From a virus: a stretch of 26,230 nucleotides of DNA. Location: IMG/VR virus record IMGVR_UViG_3300010885_026127, positions 1 to 26,230 of that record; one strand, written 5' to 3'. Shown here one piece after another: positions 1 through 8,585 of the stretch; positions within the stretch are counted from its first letter, which is position 1; the number at the start of each line of letters is the position of its first letter. The notes beneath the pieces were generated by a model. It did no database searches, was not told where the DNA came from, and saw nothing but the letters and a program-made list of their open reading frames with translations. The translations under genes and the position numbers were made by a program.

Positions 1-420
1 ATCAAACACTTCGCTGGGATCGCTGTAAACATTACGAATGATGTGAGTGTAACTGCGACTGTGAATAGTTTCACTGAATGTCCAAGTGGCAATCCAAGTT
101 TCTAATTCTGGCAATGTGGTCAATGGCAAGAAGCCAAGGCTGGGACTACGACCTTGCACTGAATCCAACAGGATTTGTCTTTTGAGATTTGAAGTAAAGA
201 TGTGCTGTTCATGTGGCGTTAGATCTTTAAAATCCTTTGCGTCACGCAATACATCTACTTCTTCAGGTCGCCAAAAAAATCCCAGTTGTTTATCGGTAAG
301 TTTGTCAAACTGTCGATACTTTAGTGTGTCATAACGTTGCATGCCAATACTGCCTTCGGGGTCAAGGAAGGCCAGGCTTGTGGTATGGTCACGATTCTTT
401 TTTAAGTTTAGTACGCTCAT
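1..420 (-). CDS. nrdB: Ribonucleotide reductase class Ia, small subunit NrdB (3' part outside window)
   Basis: This is the N-terminal 140 residues of the diiron/tyrosyl-radical subunit that makes the radical used by NrdA to convert ribonucleoside diphosphates to deoxy forms in the cytoplasm. I read the minus strand from an ATG at 418-420, and the frame stays open to the window edge. The sequence closely follows the E. coli type: [10 protein letters not shown] (48-57), [10 protein letters not shown] holding metal ligand D86, and [13 protein letters not shown] with ligands E117 and H120 and radical tyrosine Y124. The gene follows nrdA after a 9-base gap, so the two are surely co-transcribed. 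The upstream AAAGAAA is only a weak ribosome site. Identification is firm; the C-terminal half is not visible. Confidence 0.96.
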   Translation of the reverse strand, partial: MSVLNLKKNRDHTTSLAFLDPEGSIGMQRYDTLKYRQFDKLTDKQLGFFWRPEEVDVLRDAKDFKDLTPHEQHIFTSNLKRQILLDSVQGRSPSLGFLPLTTLPELETWIATWTFSETIHSRSYTHIIRNVYSDPSEVFD

Positions 421-429
421 TGTTTTTCT

Positions 430-2742
430 TTAAATTTTACATGTGTCACAATCCGCATCGTCTTGAATGGACATGTCCACGCTTTCGATGAGAATTTGCT
501 TTTGGTTCAAACGGTCTAGATCAATTTCTCCCGAGCCGTCATAGGTATTGAAGTAATACAATTGCTTGCCTCCATATTTGTAAAACATGATCATGTGCTT
601 GAGCATGTCACTCATTGGAATCTTTTCATCTTCATAGTGCTGAGGATTGTAACTGGTGTTTACGCTGATGCCTTGGTCTATGTATTTCTGTAGTACAGCC
701 ATGATTTTTAAATAGCCTTCGGGCGATTTTTGGTCCCACAGCAATTCATATTTGTTCTTGAGTCTGCGATACTCAGGAACCACTTGACGCAACACACCAT
801 CCTTGCTTTGTTTGATTGACACATAACTTCTAGGAGGTTCAACACCATTGGTTGAGTTGGAAATCTGTGCTGATGTTTCTGCTGGCATCAATGCCATTAG
901 TGTGCTATTGCGAATGCCTGTGGCCTTCAACTGTTCACGCAGGCCTGCCCAGTTTACTGCATCAGCATGTGGAACCAGTTCGTCAACTTCACGTTTGTAT
1001 GTGTCCACGGGCAAGATGCCATCGTGGTAACGAGTTTCGTTGCTCTTGGGACAGGCACCGAACTCGGTGGCTAGATCAGCACTGGCCTTGATCAAATAGT
1101 AACTCCAGTGTTGTGCCCAACGATCTACCACAGGCAATGATCTGGGATCACTGTAACTCAAATCATTCTTGGCCAACCAATAGGCCAAGTTGATGATGCC
1201 AACACCCAGGGGTCTGCGATTTTGTGTGGCCAATTCGGCTGCCAAGATTGGGTAGTGCTGATAACTCAGCAATGCATCTAGTCCACGCACAGCCAAGGTA
1301 CAAGCACGTTGCATGTCTTGTGGTTCTTTGAACACACCCCAGTTGATGGCACTGAGTGTACACAGCGCAATTTCACCATTGGGGTCATCTATATTTTTAA
1401 GTGGTTTTGTAGGCAAGTTGATTTCACAGCAGAGATTGCTTTGACGAATAGGTGCCAGTTCGGGTTTGAATGATCCGTGACCATTGGCATGATCCACGTT
1501 CATGAGATAGATGCGACCTGTGTCCTTGCGTTCTTGCATGAAACGTGTGAACAATTCCACAGCAGGAATGGTCTTTTTACGAATTTTAGCATTGCGCTCT
1601 GCACGTTCATACAGGTCACGGAACCGATCTACATCAACGTAAAATGCTTCGTACAGTTCTGGCACATCGTGCGGTGAGAACAAGGTGATATTACCATTGG
1701 TCAATAGTCGTTCATACATGACCTTGTTGAATTGTACGCCATAGTCCATATGTCGTACACGGTTGTCTTCTGTGCCTTTGTTGTTTTTGAGTACCAGCAG
1801 GTCTTCTACTTCAAGATGCCAAATTGGATAATACAAAGTGGCAGCACCATTACGCACACCACCTTGACTGCATGAGCGGGTGGCTGCTTGGAACAATTTG
1901 TAGAATGGAATCACGCCTGTGTGATATGCATCTCCTGAGCGGATGGGTGATCCAATGGCGCGGATGCGACTGGCTCCAATGCCAATGCCGGCTTTTTGAC
2001 TTACATATTTTACAATTGAACTTGTGGTTGCATTGATTGAATCCAGGCTGTCATCTGTTTCAATCAACACACATGATGAGAATTGTCGTTGTGGTGTTCT
2101 CACACCTGCCATCACAGGAGTGGGCAATGAGATTTGATGTGTGGAAATAGCATCGTAGTAATCTTTGATCCAGGTCATGCGAGTTTCACGTGGATAATTT
2201 GAAAACAATGTGGCAGCAATCAACGCATAGGTTATCTGTGGCGTTTCATAAATGTCCTTGGTCACACGATTCTGCACCAGATACTTGCCGCGAAATTGTT
2301 CCATGGCCGCATATGTTAAGTCATCATCACGTTCATGTCGAATGAATCCATTGATACGATCCCATTCATCCTGAGTATACGATGTTAATAATTCAGTATC
2401 ATAAAAGCCGGCTGTGACGTTTTGTTGCACCAACTTCAACACATGCCATGGGTCGTATTGACCATAAACTTGTTTGCGCAAATGATAGTTGATCAGTCGA
2501 CCTGCTACATATTGATAGTTTGGAGTTTCTTCAGAAATAAGATCGGCTGCGCTTTTGATCAGTGTTTCTTGTATGTCTGTGGTTTTGATTCCGTTGTAGA
2601 ATTGTATGTGACTTTTGATTTCAACTTCGCTGGCGCTGACGCCCGTGATACCTTGAGTTGCCCAAAAAACTACCTTGTGTAGTTTTTCAATGTCTAACGG
2701 CTCTCGACCGCCGCTTCTTTTTTGTACTTGTATTTGTGTCAT
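430..2742 (-). CDS. nrdA: Ribonucleotide reductase class Ia, large subunit NrdA
   Basis: This is the catalytic and allosteric subunit that reduces NDPs to dNDPs for phage DNA synthesis. Its 770 residues match the usual class Ia length. The N-terminal ~95 residues look like an ATP-cone. All catalytic residues are present at nearly E. coli numbering: C224 (FSSC), N436-x-C438-x-E440 (NLCCE), C461 (IALCTLS), and the radical-transfer tyrosines Y729 and Y730 (LYYFNT). The C-terminus ends CDTCKI, the redox cysteine tail re-reduced by thioredoxin or glutaredoxin; its cysteine spacing is shorter than the E. coli CESGACKI. The gene sits 9 bases before nrdB and 3 bases after a small unknown gene. No promoter is visible directly upstream, so it is probably read through from the tail-fibre unit or further up. 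Confidence 0.97.
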   Translation of the reverse strand: MTQIQVQKRSGGREPLDIEKLHKVVFWATQGITGVSASEVEIKSHIQFYNGIKTTDIQETLIKSAADLISEETPNYQYVAGRLINYHLRKQVYGQYDPWHVLKLVQQNVTAGFYDTELLTSYTQDEWDRINGFIRHERDDDLTYAAMEQFRGKYLVQNRVTKDIYETPQITYALIAATLFSNYPRETRMTWIKDYYDAISTHQISLPTPVMAGVRTPQRQFSSCVLIETDDSLDSINATTSSIVKYVSQKAGIGIGASRIRAIGSPIRSGDAYHTGVIPFYKLFQAATRSCSQGGVRNGAATLYYPIWHLEVEDLLVLKNNKGTEDNRVRHMDYGVQFNKVMYERLLTNGNITLFSPHDVPELYEAFYVDVDRFRDLYERAERNAKIRKKTIPAVELFTRFMQERKDTGRIYLMNVDHANGHGSFKPELAPIRQSNLCCEINLPTKPLKNIDDPNGEIALCTLSAINWGVFKEPQDMQRACTLAVRGLDALLSYQHYPILAAELATQNRRPLGVGIINLAYWLAKNDLSYSDPRSLPVVDRWAQHWSYYLIKASADLATEFGACPKSNETRYHDGILPVDTYKREVDELVPHADAVNWAGLREQLKATGIRNSTLMALMPAETSAQISNSTNGVEPPRSYVSIKQSKDGVLRQVVPEYRRLKNKYELLWDQKSPEGYLKIMAVLQKYIDQGISVNTSYNPQHYEDEKIPMSDMLKHMIMFYKYGGKQLYYFNTYDGSGEIDLDRLNQKQILIESVDMSIQDDADCDTCKI

Positions 2743-2745
2743 ATT

Positions 2746-3171
2746 TTAACCTAATAAATGAACTAGTTCACTGCTGTCGAGCGATTTTGTTATGGTGAAA
2801 TTTGTGGGCTCGATATTTAACAATCGATCTCTCTCCCAATTCAATATATATTTCCCCTGGTCAACTAGGACTAAATTGCCCTGATCGGTCTCAACTATTT
2901 GAATAGTATCTATGTCTTCTCTGTCTAGCATAAGCACAGTATACACTATTCCCAGCGCACGAGCAAGATCACAATAGGTATTGTCAGCCAAAAGTTGCCA
3001 AGGATCAGGCCATTTTTCATAGTCATCCATGTGCAAATAATAAGGTTTCCAGGGAGTTTGTGACCACCATTGATCAATGTTTTGTAAGCAGATACTTATG
3101 TCACAAGAGTCAGACTTCTTGCGAAGTTCACACCAGGCGTCAAGTCGGTCTTGATAAAGAGAAGGCCACAT
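2746..3171 (-). CDS. Conserved-looking phage protein of unknown function (141 aa)
   Basis: I do not recognise the family. The product is a soluble, acidic protein of about 141 residues, rich in Trp (WPSLYQDRLDAWCEL near the start; QWWSQTPWKP at about 34-43), with no signal peptide or membrane segment. I chose the ATG at 3169-3171, which forms a TGATG stop/start junction with the upstream tail-fibre gene; a TTG three bases earlier would add one residue. It ends 3 bases before nrdA. The position suggests either a tail-fibre partner or chaperone, or an unrelated small gene in the nrd unit. This is context only; nothing in the sequence names a function. Confidence 0.75.
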   Translation of the reverse strand: MWPSLYQDRLDAWCELRKKSDSCDISICLQNIDQWWSQTPWKPYYLHMDDYEKWPDPWQLLADNTYCDLARALGIVYTVLMLDREDIDTIQIVETDQGNLVLVDQGKYILNWERDRLLNIEPTNFTITKSLDSSELVHLLG

Positions 3172-4769
3172 CAAGCCAGGCTAGATATAGAATAAGTTAA
3201 AGTTCCGTTAGACCCCAACGCAGTTGCGGTGCATTTGACCTGAGTTGCTGATCCTGATTGGTCTACAAACATTGTGACTCCTATGTCGTTGTTTTCGATG
3301 TAATTGTCATCGTAGGCGGTAGAGCCTGTGCTGTCATCTGGTCCGGCCACCACAGTGAGTGTGCCTGTGCGAACAATGTTTTCTCGTGTGATAGTGTAGT
3401 ACATTTTGAATGCTTTGACATCATCGTTGTTGATTGTTACAATAGTTTGTGTTAGTCCATCTAGTATGGTATAGGTAAGACCATTTTGTATAGACAATCG
3501 ACCTAGTTGTAGTTGTGTGCCGCCTGTTACGGCTGTGGAACCAGTTATAGATATTCTTGGTTTAATATAACTGTCAGCAACAGATCTTTCAAACATGTCG
3601 CTAATGGATGCATTATTATCGTTGCCAAATGTGATTACAGCATAGGTAGGAGTTGATGATCCTATGCTGTATCCTACATTATAAAATATATTGTATGCTG
3701 ATGCATTCAGGCTGACATCGTCATAAACAATGCCTTCAGCATAGATTACGTCAAAGAAGTTTTGTACAGCACGAAAACCTGTGGGACCACCATTAACTGT
3801 TGCGCCAGTTCCAAGAACAATACCTTGCCATAGTGTATTAAATCTACTGTTACTGACTGTGATTCCTCGTATGTCTTGGCCGGTGTTGACCCCATAGGCT
3901 AATCCTAGAAATGCGCACTTATCAAATGTTATTTGAGTACACACCAATGTACTTGTGCTGGCAAATCGAACTCCGGCAATGTCGTCGGCACCGGCTGGGA
4001 GAAATCCTGGATCAGTAATGTCGCTTGAAGAAAAAGGTCCAACAAAATTCACACTGTCAAAATAACACTGTACAGCATCTTGTACAAGAAACACATCTGT
4101 GATTACCAAACTTTGAAACGTCATTGATGATATTTCAATGTTTTGCGGTGCTGTGGCACCGTTGTTGCCAATGTTCACACCTGTTTGTTGTAGGCTGTCA
4201 CCAAATCTTGCTACATATGCTGTCAAACTGCTGATGTCTACTGATTCTGCCAATTGTATAATTGTGCAATCTGCGCCTTCACCTACCAGTTTAGCGTAAG
4301 TGGGAATAATAATTGTTTCTGTAACCACATAGGTTCCAGCAGGAAAGTACAAAGTACGGCGTACCTGTGTGTTGGCTTCTCTGCAATACAACTGATACAG
4401 TGCTCTATTGATAGCGGCTGTATCATCTGCAACACCGTTGCCGAGTGCGCCAAAGTCTCTGACACTGGCAAAGTCATCTAGTTTTGCTTGTACTGTTCTT
4501 ACTACAGGATCACTGGGTGTAGGACCTGTTTGTGCGGCATATCCCACAACATCATCAGAATAGATATAGGGACTGGTGGCAACAATGTCTGAGAATTCGG
4601 TGAGAATCTCAGTGTTACCAATTACCGGGGCACCTTCTTCCAATGTTCCGTTGCCAATGAACAATCTTCGGCTATCAACAGCCCACCCTAATTCAGCACC
4701 AGCCAGTTGTGGAAGATTTTCTTGTAGACCTTTGCGGTTGGTTATTTGAGATACTTGTACTATAGCCAC
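3171..4769 (-). CDS. Tail fibre/tailspike-type protein with pectate-lyase-like beta-helix
   Basis: This is probably a virion adhesin or spike of 532 residues. The N-terminal ~65 residues (VSQITNRKGLQENLPQLAGA, then LGWAVDSRRLFIGNG) resemble the short virion-attachment module common at the start of phage fibre proteins. After a linker, VRDFGALGNGVADDTAAINRA (102-122) is the typical entry motif of pectate-lyase-superfamily beta-helix domains in tailspikes, followed by FPAGTYVV and repeated Ile/Val/Asn-rich strands consistent with a parallel beta-helix. The C-terminal ~100 residues look like a small beta domain. The start is GTG at 4767-4769 with AAGGAA 8-9 bases upstream, and a late-type CTAAATA lies at 4794-4800. 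An enzymatic role on host polysaccharide is possible, but no catalytic set was identified. Confidence 0.8.
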   Translation of the reverse strand: MAIVQVSQITNRKGLQENLPQLAGAELGWAVDSRRLFIGNGTLEEGAPVIGNTEILTEFSDIVATSPYIYSDDVVGYAAQTGPTPSDPVVRTVQAKLDDFASVRDFGALGNGVADDTAAINRALYQLYCREANTQVRRTLYFPAGTYVVTETIIIPTYAKLVGEGADCTIIQLAESVDISSLTAYVARFGDSLQQTGVNIGNNGATAPQNIEISSMTFQSLVITDVFLVQDAVQCYFDSVNFVGPFSSSDITDPGFLPAGADDIAGVRFASTSTLVCTQITFDKCAFLGLAYGVNTGQDIRGITVSNSRFNTLWQGIVLGTGATVNGGPTGFRAVQNFFDVIYAEGIVYDDVSLNASAYNIFYNVGYSIGSSTPTYAVITFGNDNNASISDMFERSVADSYIKPRISITGSTAVTGGTQLQLGRLSIQNGLTYTILDGLTQTIVTINNDDVKAFKMYYTITRENIVRTGTLTVVAGPDDSTGSTAYDDNYIENNDIGVTMFVDQSGSATQVKCTATALGSNGTLTYSISSLA

Positions 4770-4793
4770 GGGTGTATTCCTTGTTCGACCCTG

Positions 4794-4800
4794 TATTTAG
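4794..4800 (-). promoter_or_regulatory. T4-like late promoter motif (CTAAATA) before tail fibre gene
   Basis: CTAAATA reads on the minus strand 25 bases before the GTG start of the tail-fibre gene, with AAGGAA as ribosome site in between. It resembles the T4 late consensus TATAAATA and recurs before other virion-type genes here. It overlaps the TAA stop of the upstream exonuclease gene. Confidence 0.5.
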
Positions 4801-5507
4801 TTGGCTGCGTAATACTGTTCTACTCGCTTGAGCCACTCGTTGTGCCAGTGTGCAAATTCTTCCGATTCTACTGTGTATTCTGTGTATACTGGTTTGCTGT
4901 AACTGCCATCTTCCAGCAATTCAGGCTGTTGCGCCATTAAAATAACACCAGTATTAATGTGTGTGCCATGTGTGTTGTTGTGTGCGGCAGCATAGGCCGC
5001 AAGTTGAAGAAAATAATCTTCAATCCATTCACGTTTTTTGGGCTTGTTTGTTTGTTTAAAATCCATGATTGCCGGTTGGCCTTTCCATACACCCACACAA
5101 TCAGTGGTGCCTGCATATAACCCGCTGTAGTAAACAGGAACTTCTACACCCCAAAATTCATCCACATGACATAGACCTTCCAGTATGACCTGTGCTGCCA
5201 TGAACCACGAGGGATGTGCAAAGGGATTGCCAGGCAAGGGTTTCATGTCTTGTGTAAGCACATAGTGTTCCAGATAGGCATGCATACGTGTGCCACGATT
5301 GGCAGCCTCTGTGGTAATTTCTTGTGCTTTGGCTTCGCCTACCCTTTTCCTCCAATTGGCCAAGGCCTGGCGCTTTTCTTCAGGTTTGGTTCGGTCTAGG
5401 ATGGTAGTGACACTGGGGACTTGACTGCCATCAGGCAGACAATAATGCCTTTTGCCATCCACTGTTTCTCTATTGATTTTTGTGTAGTTGAATTTGGGAT
5501 TGTACAT
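4797..5507 (-). CDS. PD-(D/E)XK exonuclease, MGME1/YqaJ/Cas4-like fold
   Basis: This is a probable DNA exonuclease for phage replication or recombination. The 236-residue protein shows the motifs of this fold in order: a GTRMHAYLE helix with H76, VEVPV with E122, AGTTDCVG with D136, IMDFKQ with D149 and K151 (the D...DxK catalytic set), and the QLAAY motif (Q168, Y172). It lacks the four cysteines of Fe-S-containing Cas4/AddB enzymes. The start is ATG at 5505-5507. A strong extended -10 sigma70-like promoter lies just upstream (5532-5560), which fits early expression; there is no clear ribosome site. Nuclease class is well supported; exact substrate polarity is not. Confidence 0.82.
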   Translation of the reverse strand: MYNPKFNYTKINRETVDGKRHYCLPDGSQVPSVTTILDRTKPEEKRQALANWRKRVGEAKAQEITTEAANRGTRMHAYLEHYVLTQDMKPLPGNPFAHPSWFMAAQVILEGLCHVDEFWGVEVPVYYSGLYAGTTDCVGVWKGQPAIMDFKQTNKPKKREWIEDYFLQLAAYAAAHNNTHGTHINTGVILMAQQPELLEDGSYSKPVYTEYTVESEEFAHWHNEWLKRVEQYYAAN

Positions 5508-5531
5508 AGATTGACGTGTGTAGAATTAATA

Positions 5532-5560
5532 ATTATAGCACAAATCAATCAGCATGTCTA
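5532..5560 (-). promoter_or_regulatory. Sigma70-type promoter (extended -10) for the exonuclease gene
   Basis: On the minus strand, TAGACA (5555-5560) is followed by a 17-base spacer and TATAAT (5532-5537), preceded by TGC, which gives an extended -10. This is 5/6 plus 6/6 against the bacterial consensus at ideal spacing. Expected transcription start is near 5525, giving a leader of roughly 18 bases to the ATG at 5507. Confidence 0.75.
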
Positions 5561-6582
5561 ATGATACCGCGATTTGCATAACAGATATAATCTTGATAGG
5601 CTTCTATGTTTCTTTGGGCAATGCTGTTAAGATCTTGTATGCGTTGATCTTTATCTGCGCTTTGATATAACGCCAACAAACATTCTACAATTTTATTGAT
5701 TCTCTCCGTAGGAGTCTTGGCCAAATCATAACTTTCGTCGATCACCGAGTTGTATGTTTCAAATCCCATTTTTCTCAAATATGCCAGACTGCCTGTACCT
5801 GCCAGCAATAAAAAAGGTTTTCCAGTTGCCAGACATCTGGCTGTTTTTTCTGTAAACCACCAGTTGCTAAATGCATCAGTCTCAGACACTATTTCAATTT
5901 GAAATTTAGACCATATGTTTTTGTATGTCATCAGTGATTGGTTACGCCAATTACCAATGGCACCAGTTGGATTTGTGATCTCAACGTCTTGATCAAATTG
6001 TCTTGATTCAATGTGAGCAAATTCTTTGGCATATATGTCTCGAAAACCTTGCGCTTGCGGCAACCGTTGTATTTTACTTTGGAATATCACAAAACTATCA
6101 TTGATAAAGTGCTGGTCAAGTTCGTACACCAATCGCACCCGAGTAGGATTGAATCGACCTAAACATGTGCCTACAAATTTAGGGTTGTCAAGTTGATAAT
6201 CTTTTAGTGGGCCTAAATAATTATTGGTTTGTTCAAATATGCCCAGAAGCAATGGTTCAACATTGTATTTTGAGTGAAGATTTATATGATGGGTGAATAT
6301 TGTCACATCAGTTATGGGTATATTAAAAATTTCAACTAGGTAATCAACAAAATTCATAAACCCACTAAACTCAAGATTCTCACCATCAAATGTTTCTATT
6401 CTAATTTTTTGTCCGTGGTAATGATTAGCAAAGATATCAACAATGAATTCACGATGTGGTACTGCATGGTCTTTGTTTATAAATCTTACATCAATGACAA
6501 TTTCTATTTCGTTGACCGTGACTACTTGTGGATTATCCAGTTTGTTAGGCGGACGAATTTTATTCTGAATTGTTACATGCAT
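5545..6582 (-). CDS. Glycosyltransferase-like protein, GT10-like C-terminal motif (paralogue A)
   Basis: This 345-residue protein probably transfers a sugar. Its C-terminal part has ETDAFSNWWFTEKT (TEKT at 244-247), GKPFLLL, GFETY (273-277) and DESYD (282-286). The E-x(n)-TEK-x(n)-G-x-P layout resembles the donor-binding motif of GT10 fucosyltransferase-type GT-B enzymes. The N-terminal ~200 residues show no domain that I recognise. Two other genes here (16813-17880 and 22781-23824) share the same motif series at similar positions. The gene closes the unit that begins with the secreted protein and the Fe-S genes, 8 bases after the P-loop-like gene. It is AT-rich compared with replication genes. 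The acceptor could be host envelope, virion or DNA; the sequence does not say. Confidence 0.6.
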   Translation of the reverse strand: MHVTIQNKIRPPNKLDNPQVVTVNEIEIVIDVRFINKDHAVPHREFIVDIFANHYHGQKIRIETFDGENLEFSGFMNFVDYLVEIFNIPITDVTIFTHHINLHSKYNVEPLLLGIFEQTNNYLGPLKDYQLDNPKFVGTCLGRFNPTRVRLVYELDQHFINDSFVIFQSKIQRLPQAQGFRDIYAKEFAHIESRQFDQDVEITNPTGAIGNWRNQSLMTYKNIWSKFQIEIVSETDAFSNWWFTEKTARCLATGKPFLLLAGTGSLAYLRKMGFETYNSVIDESYDLAKTPTERINKIVECLLALYQSADKDQRIQDLNSIAQRNIEAYQDYICYANRGIIRHAD

Positions 6583-6590
6583 TTGTCTTT

Positions 6591-7298
6591 TTACCTGACA
6601 GTTGAAAAATTTCTTAATTTAATTTTAAGTATTGTATCATGCCAAATTTGATGAAGGGTACGAACATGTGTTTCATTAAAATCTGTTAGATTAAATTTGT
6701 TATATAGTAATTCAACTGCACGTACAGTTTGATCCGTGTCAAAATAACAAAAATTGTCAAATTGTATTAGTCTATTAGAATCACCTAGATGGCCAATGGT
6801 TGATTCCATAAGTTCAATATTGCGCTCTTGTGACACTCCAATTTTCCACTCGCCAACTCGGTAAAAAATCCATTCTTTTTCATTTATGAATTGTATCACT
6901 GTGGCCTTTTTCCATACCGCTAAATGATTTTTTATAGCAGATGGAGTGTGTGCCACTAAAAAAAATAAATTGTCACTTTTACTTAATTTTTCTAATGTAG
7001 GACTAAAAGAATAGTTGTTTATAATTTGATCCACTGATATTTCTTCAATGACTGCTGGGTTCATTATATCTAACAGTTCACTACACCCCATTCCACAATC
7101 ATTCCAAAAATAAGTATTACTAGAAATTAAAGAATACAATAAATCAAATTTTTGTTGGCTGTTTTCAAATTTATTTAATAATTGACAATGTTGTAATTCT
7201 GCCTGCATACTTAACGCCAAACAGTTAATTAAAAATTTTCCACCAGCGTTTGGTGCGTAAGACACTAATACTACCCGATCCGTATCAAAGTCTATCAT
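6591..7298 (-). CDS. P-loop/sulfotransferase-like phage protein (tentative)
   Basis: The 235-residue protein starts with a beta strand and a glycine-rich turn, VLVSYAPNAGGKFLINCL (about 10-27), resembling a nucleotide- or PAPS-binding loop (AGGKF). It ends with an Asp/Phe-rich segment (FDNFCYFDTDQ, then VELLYNKFNL) like the C-terminal part of sulfotransferase-type folds. There is no signal peptide or membrane segment. Its ATG overlaps the iscA stop as ATGA, so translation is probably coupled, and the glycosyltransferase-like gene follows 8 bases later. A role in modifying a glycan or other small acceptor together with that neighbour is inference. Kinase or another P-loop function is equally possible. 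Confidence 0.45.
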   Translation of the reverse strand: MIDFDTDRVVLVSYAPNAGGKFLINCLALSMQAELQHCQLLNKFENSQQKFDLLYSLISSNTYFWNDCGMGCSELLDIMNPAVIEEISVDQIINNYSFSPTLEKLSKSDNLFFLVAHTPSAIKNHLAVWKKATVIQFINEKEWIFYRVGEWKIGVSQERNIELMESTIGHLGDSNRLIQFDNFCYFDTDQTVRAVELLYNKFNLTDFNETHVRTLHQIWHDTILKIKLRNFSTVR

Positions 7299-7615
7299 AT
7301 TCTAAAACTTTCGCCACAACCACAACGGTCACGTTCATTGGGATTGCGAAATTCAAAACCCTCATTAAGACCTTGACGAACATAATCAACTGTTATGCCT
7401 TGCAAATACGCATATGATTTGGGATCTACAAATACTTTGCAGTTGGAGCAGTCAAAGCATTGATCCTCTACTTGCGGTTGGTCAACATATTCTAACACAT
7501 AAGCAAGTCCAGAGCAACCAGTTGTTCTTACACCAATTCTAATGCCCTCACCGTGACCACGACGAGTTATAGTTTGTTGTATCTTTCGTGCCGCTGCCTC
7601 AGTTAACAAGATCAT
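7295..7615 (-). CDS. iscA: A-type Fe-S carrier protein IscA (HesB/SufA/ErpA family)
   Basis: This protein carries Fe-S clusters from the scaffold to target enzymes in the cytoplasm. From the ATG at 7613-7615 it has 106 residues, the usual family length, with the three invariant cysteines: C34 in TTGCSGLAY, and C98 and C100 in the C-terminal CGCGESF (E. coli IscA numbering is 35, 99, 101). Extra cysteines C53, C56 and C59 in the middle are unusual. GGAG sits 6 bases upstream of this ATG; a GTG four codons earlier is possible but less family-like. It overlaps the upstream radical SAM gene by 17 bases and the next gene by 4. Identification is firm. Whether it best matches IscA, SufA or ErpA is open. 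Confidence 0.95.
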   Translation of the reverse strand: MILLTEAAARKIQQTITRRGHGEGIRIGVRTTGCSGLAYVLEYVDQPQVEDQCFDCSNCKVFVDPKSYAYLQGITVDYVRQGLNEGFEFRNPNERDRCGCGESFRI

Positions 7616-8585
7616 TTTTTGCTCCACACACTTGTTGGCACACAGCCGGTTGGGTTTTCTCTTCAGCCCAGGATTGTTGTAGGTCTTGGAACCAAGTCCT
7701 GCTTAGATCAATGCTAGTAATGTCACCTAACAATGTTTCCAATTCTTTATCTTGATACAATGGGCCTGTTCGTGGTCTAGTTGGTTTAGACAAGTCAATC
7801 CAACAACAAGGAGTAACAGTACCAGTTGCACCGATGTATATTGATTTTTCTTGACGGGCTTGGCAAACAATTTTGGCATTGTTGCCTTTGTTGTATTTTA
7901 AGTTATACAATTTTATTTTATCAACATCCACTTGATCAGGTAGACCCATTGGATTTTGTGTGCCAATGGCTGCAATTTTGGTTCCGCTACGATTGTAAAT
8001 AGGGCCGTCGGCTCTTGTGTTTAAGCGGCGACGAAATTGAACAAACCCTAATTCTTTAGCAAGAATTTTTGCCTCTGCAACCTGGTGTTTGTTGTGTGGA
8101 AATTCTGTGTACATCCATACTGCTTGTCCTCCAGCCTGGATAAAATGTGCGGCATTGTTGAGTATGGTTTGATAATCAGTGTCTTGTCGATAAATGCCAT
8201 GAGTATCTGCCAACCCATCTATACAAAAATCAACAGTTATCCCTAATGCACCTAGATCCTGCCAGAATTTTTTATTTCTGGCAGATCCATTTGTACTAGC
8301 ATTAATTTTAATTTGTGAATTGCACTTGAGTATATAAGAAATAATATTCACGCTGTGATGATTCATTATGAAATCACCATGATTGCCGTTGATGTAGATT
8401 ATTTCTATATTCTGCAATAACTCAGGTGTCACAAGTTTTTGAAAATCTCTAAGAGAAAGATCAACTTCTTCGTAACCGTTGTTGTAGGGATACCCATAAT
8501 AGTTTCTAGGGCATCGTGGGCACCTAGCGTTACAGCGAGAACTCAACTCTAAGTGTATGTGTCTAACATCATTGAATGTCAGCAT
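7599..8585 (-). CDS. Radical SAM enzyme with C-terminal SPASM-like cysteines (RS-2)
   Basis: This 328-residue enzyme should bind a [4Fe-4S] cluster and S-adenosylmethionine to make a 5'-deoxyadenosyl radical. The CX3CX2C motif is C18, C22, C25 (SSRCNARCPRCPR). The usual GGEP stretch is replaced by INGNHGDF (65-72), and DFCIDGLADTHGIYR (119-133) and TEFPHNKHQ (160-168) follow. C-terminal cysteines C241, C260/C261, C316 and C320 suggest an auxiliary cluster of twitch/SPASM type. The substrate is unknown. The variant resembles radical SAM proteins I recall from other marine and freshwater phages, also without known function. It lies between iscU (17-base overlap) and iscA (17-base overlap), which indicates tight co-expression with the Fe-S supply genes. 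Confidence 0.9.
   Translation of the reverse strand: MLTFNDVRHIHLELSSRCNARCPRCPRNYYGYPYNNGYEEVDLSLRDFQKLVTPELLQNIEIIYINGNHGDFIMNHHSVNIISYILKCNSQIKINASTNGSARNKKFWQDLGALGITVDFCIDGLADTHGIYRQDTDYQTILNNAAHFIQAGGQAVWMYTEFPHNKHQVAEAKILAKELGFVQFRRRLNTRADGPIYNRSGTKIAAIGTQNPMGLPDQVDVDKIKLYNLKYNKGNNAKIVCQARQEKSIYIGATGTVTPCCWIDLSKPTRPRTGPLYQDKELETLLGDITSIDLSRTWFQDLQQSWAEEKTQPAVCQQVCGAKNDLVN

Noticed and set aside
86-334. Plus-strand 82-codon frame opposite nrdB
   Set aside because: It lies wholly antisense to a strongly conserved nrdB sequence and shows no features of its own.
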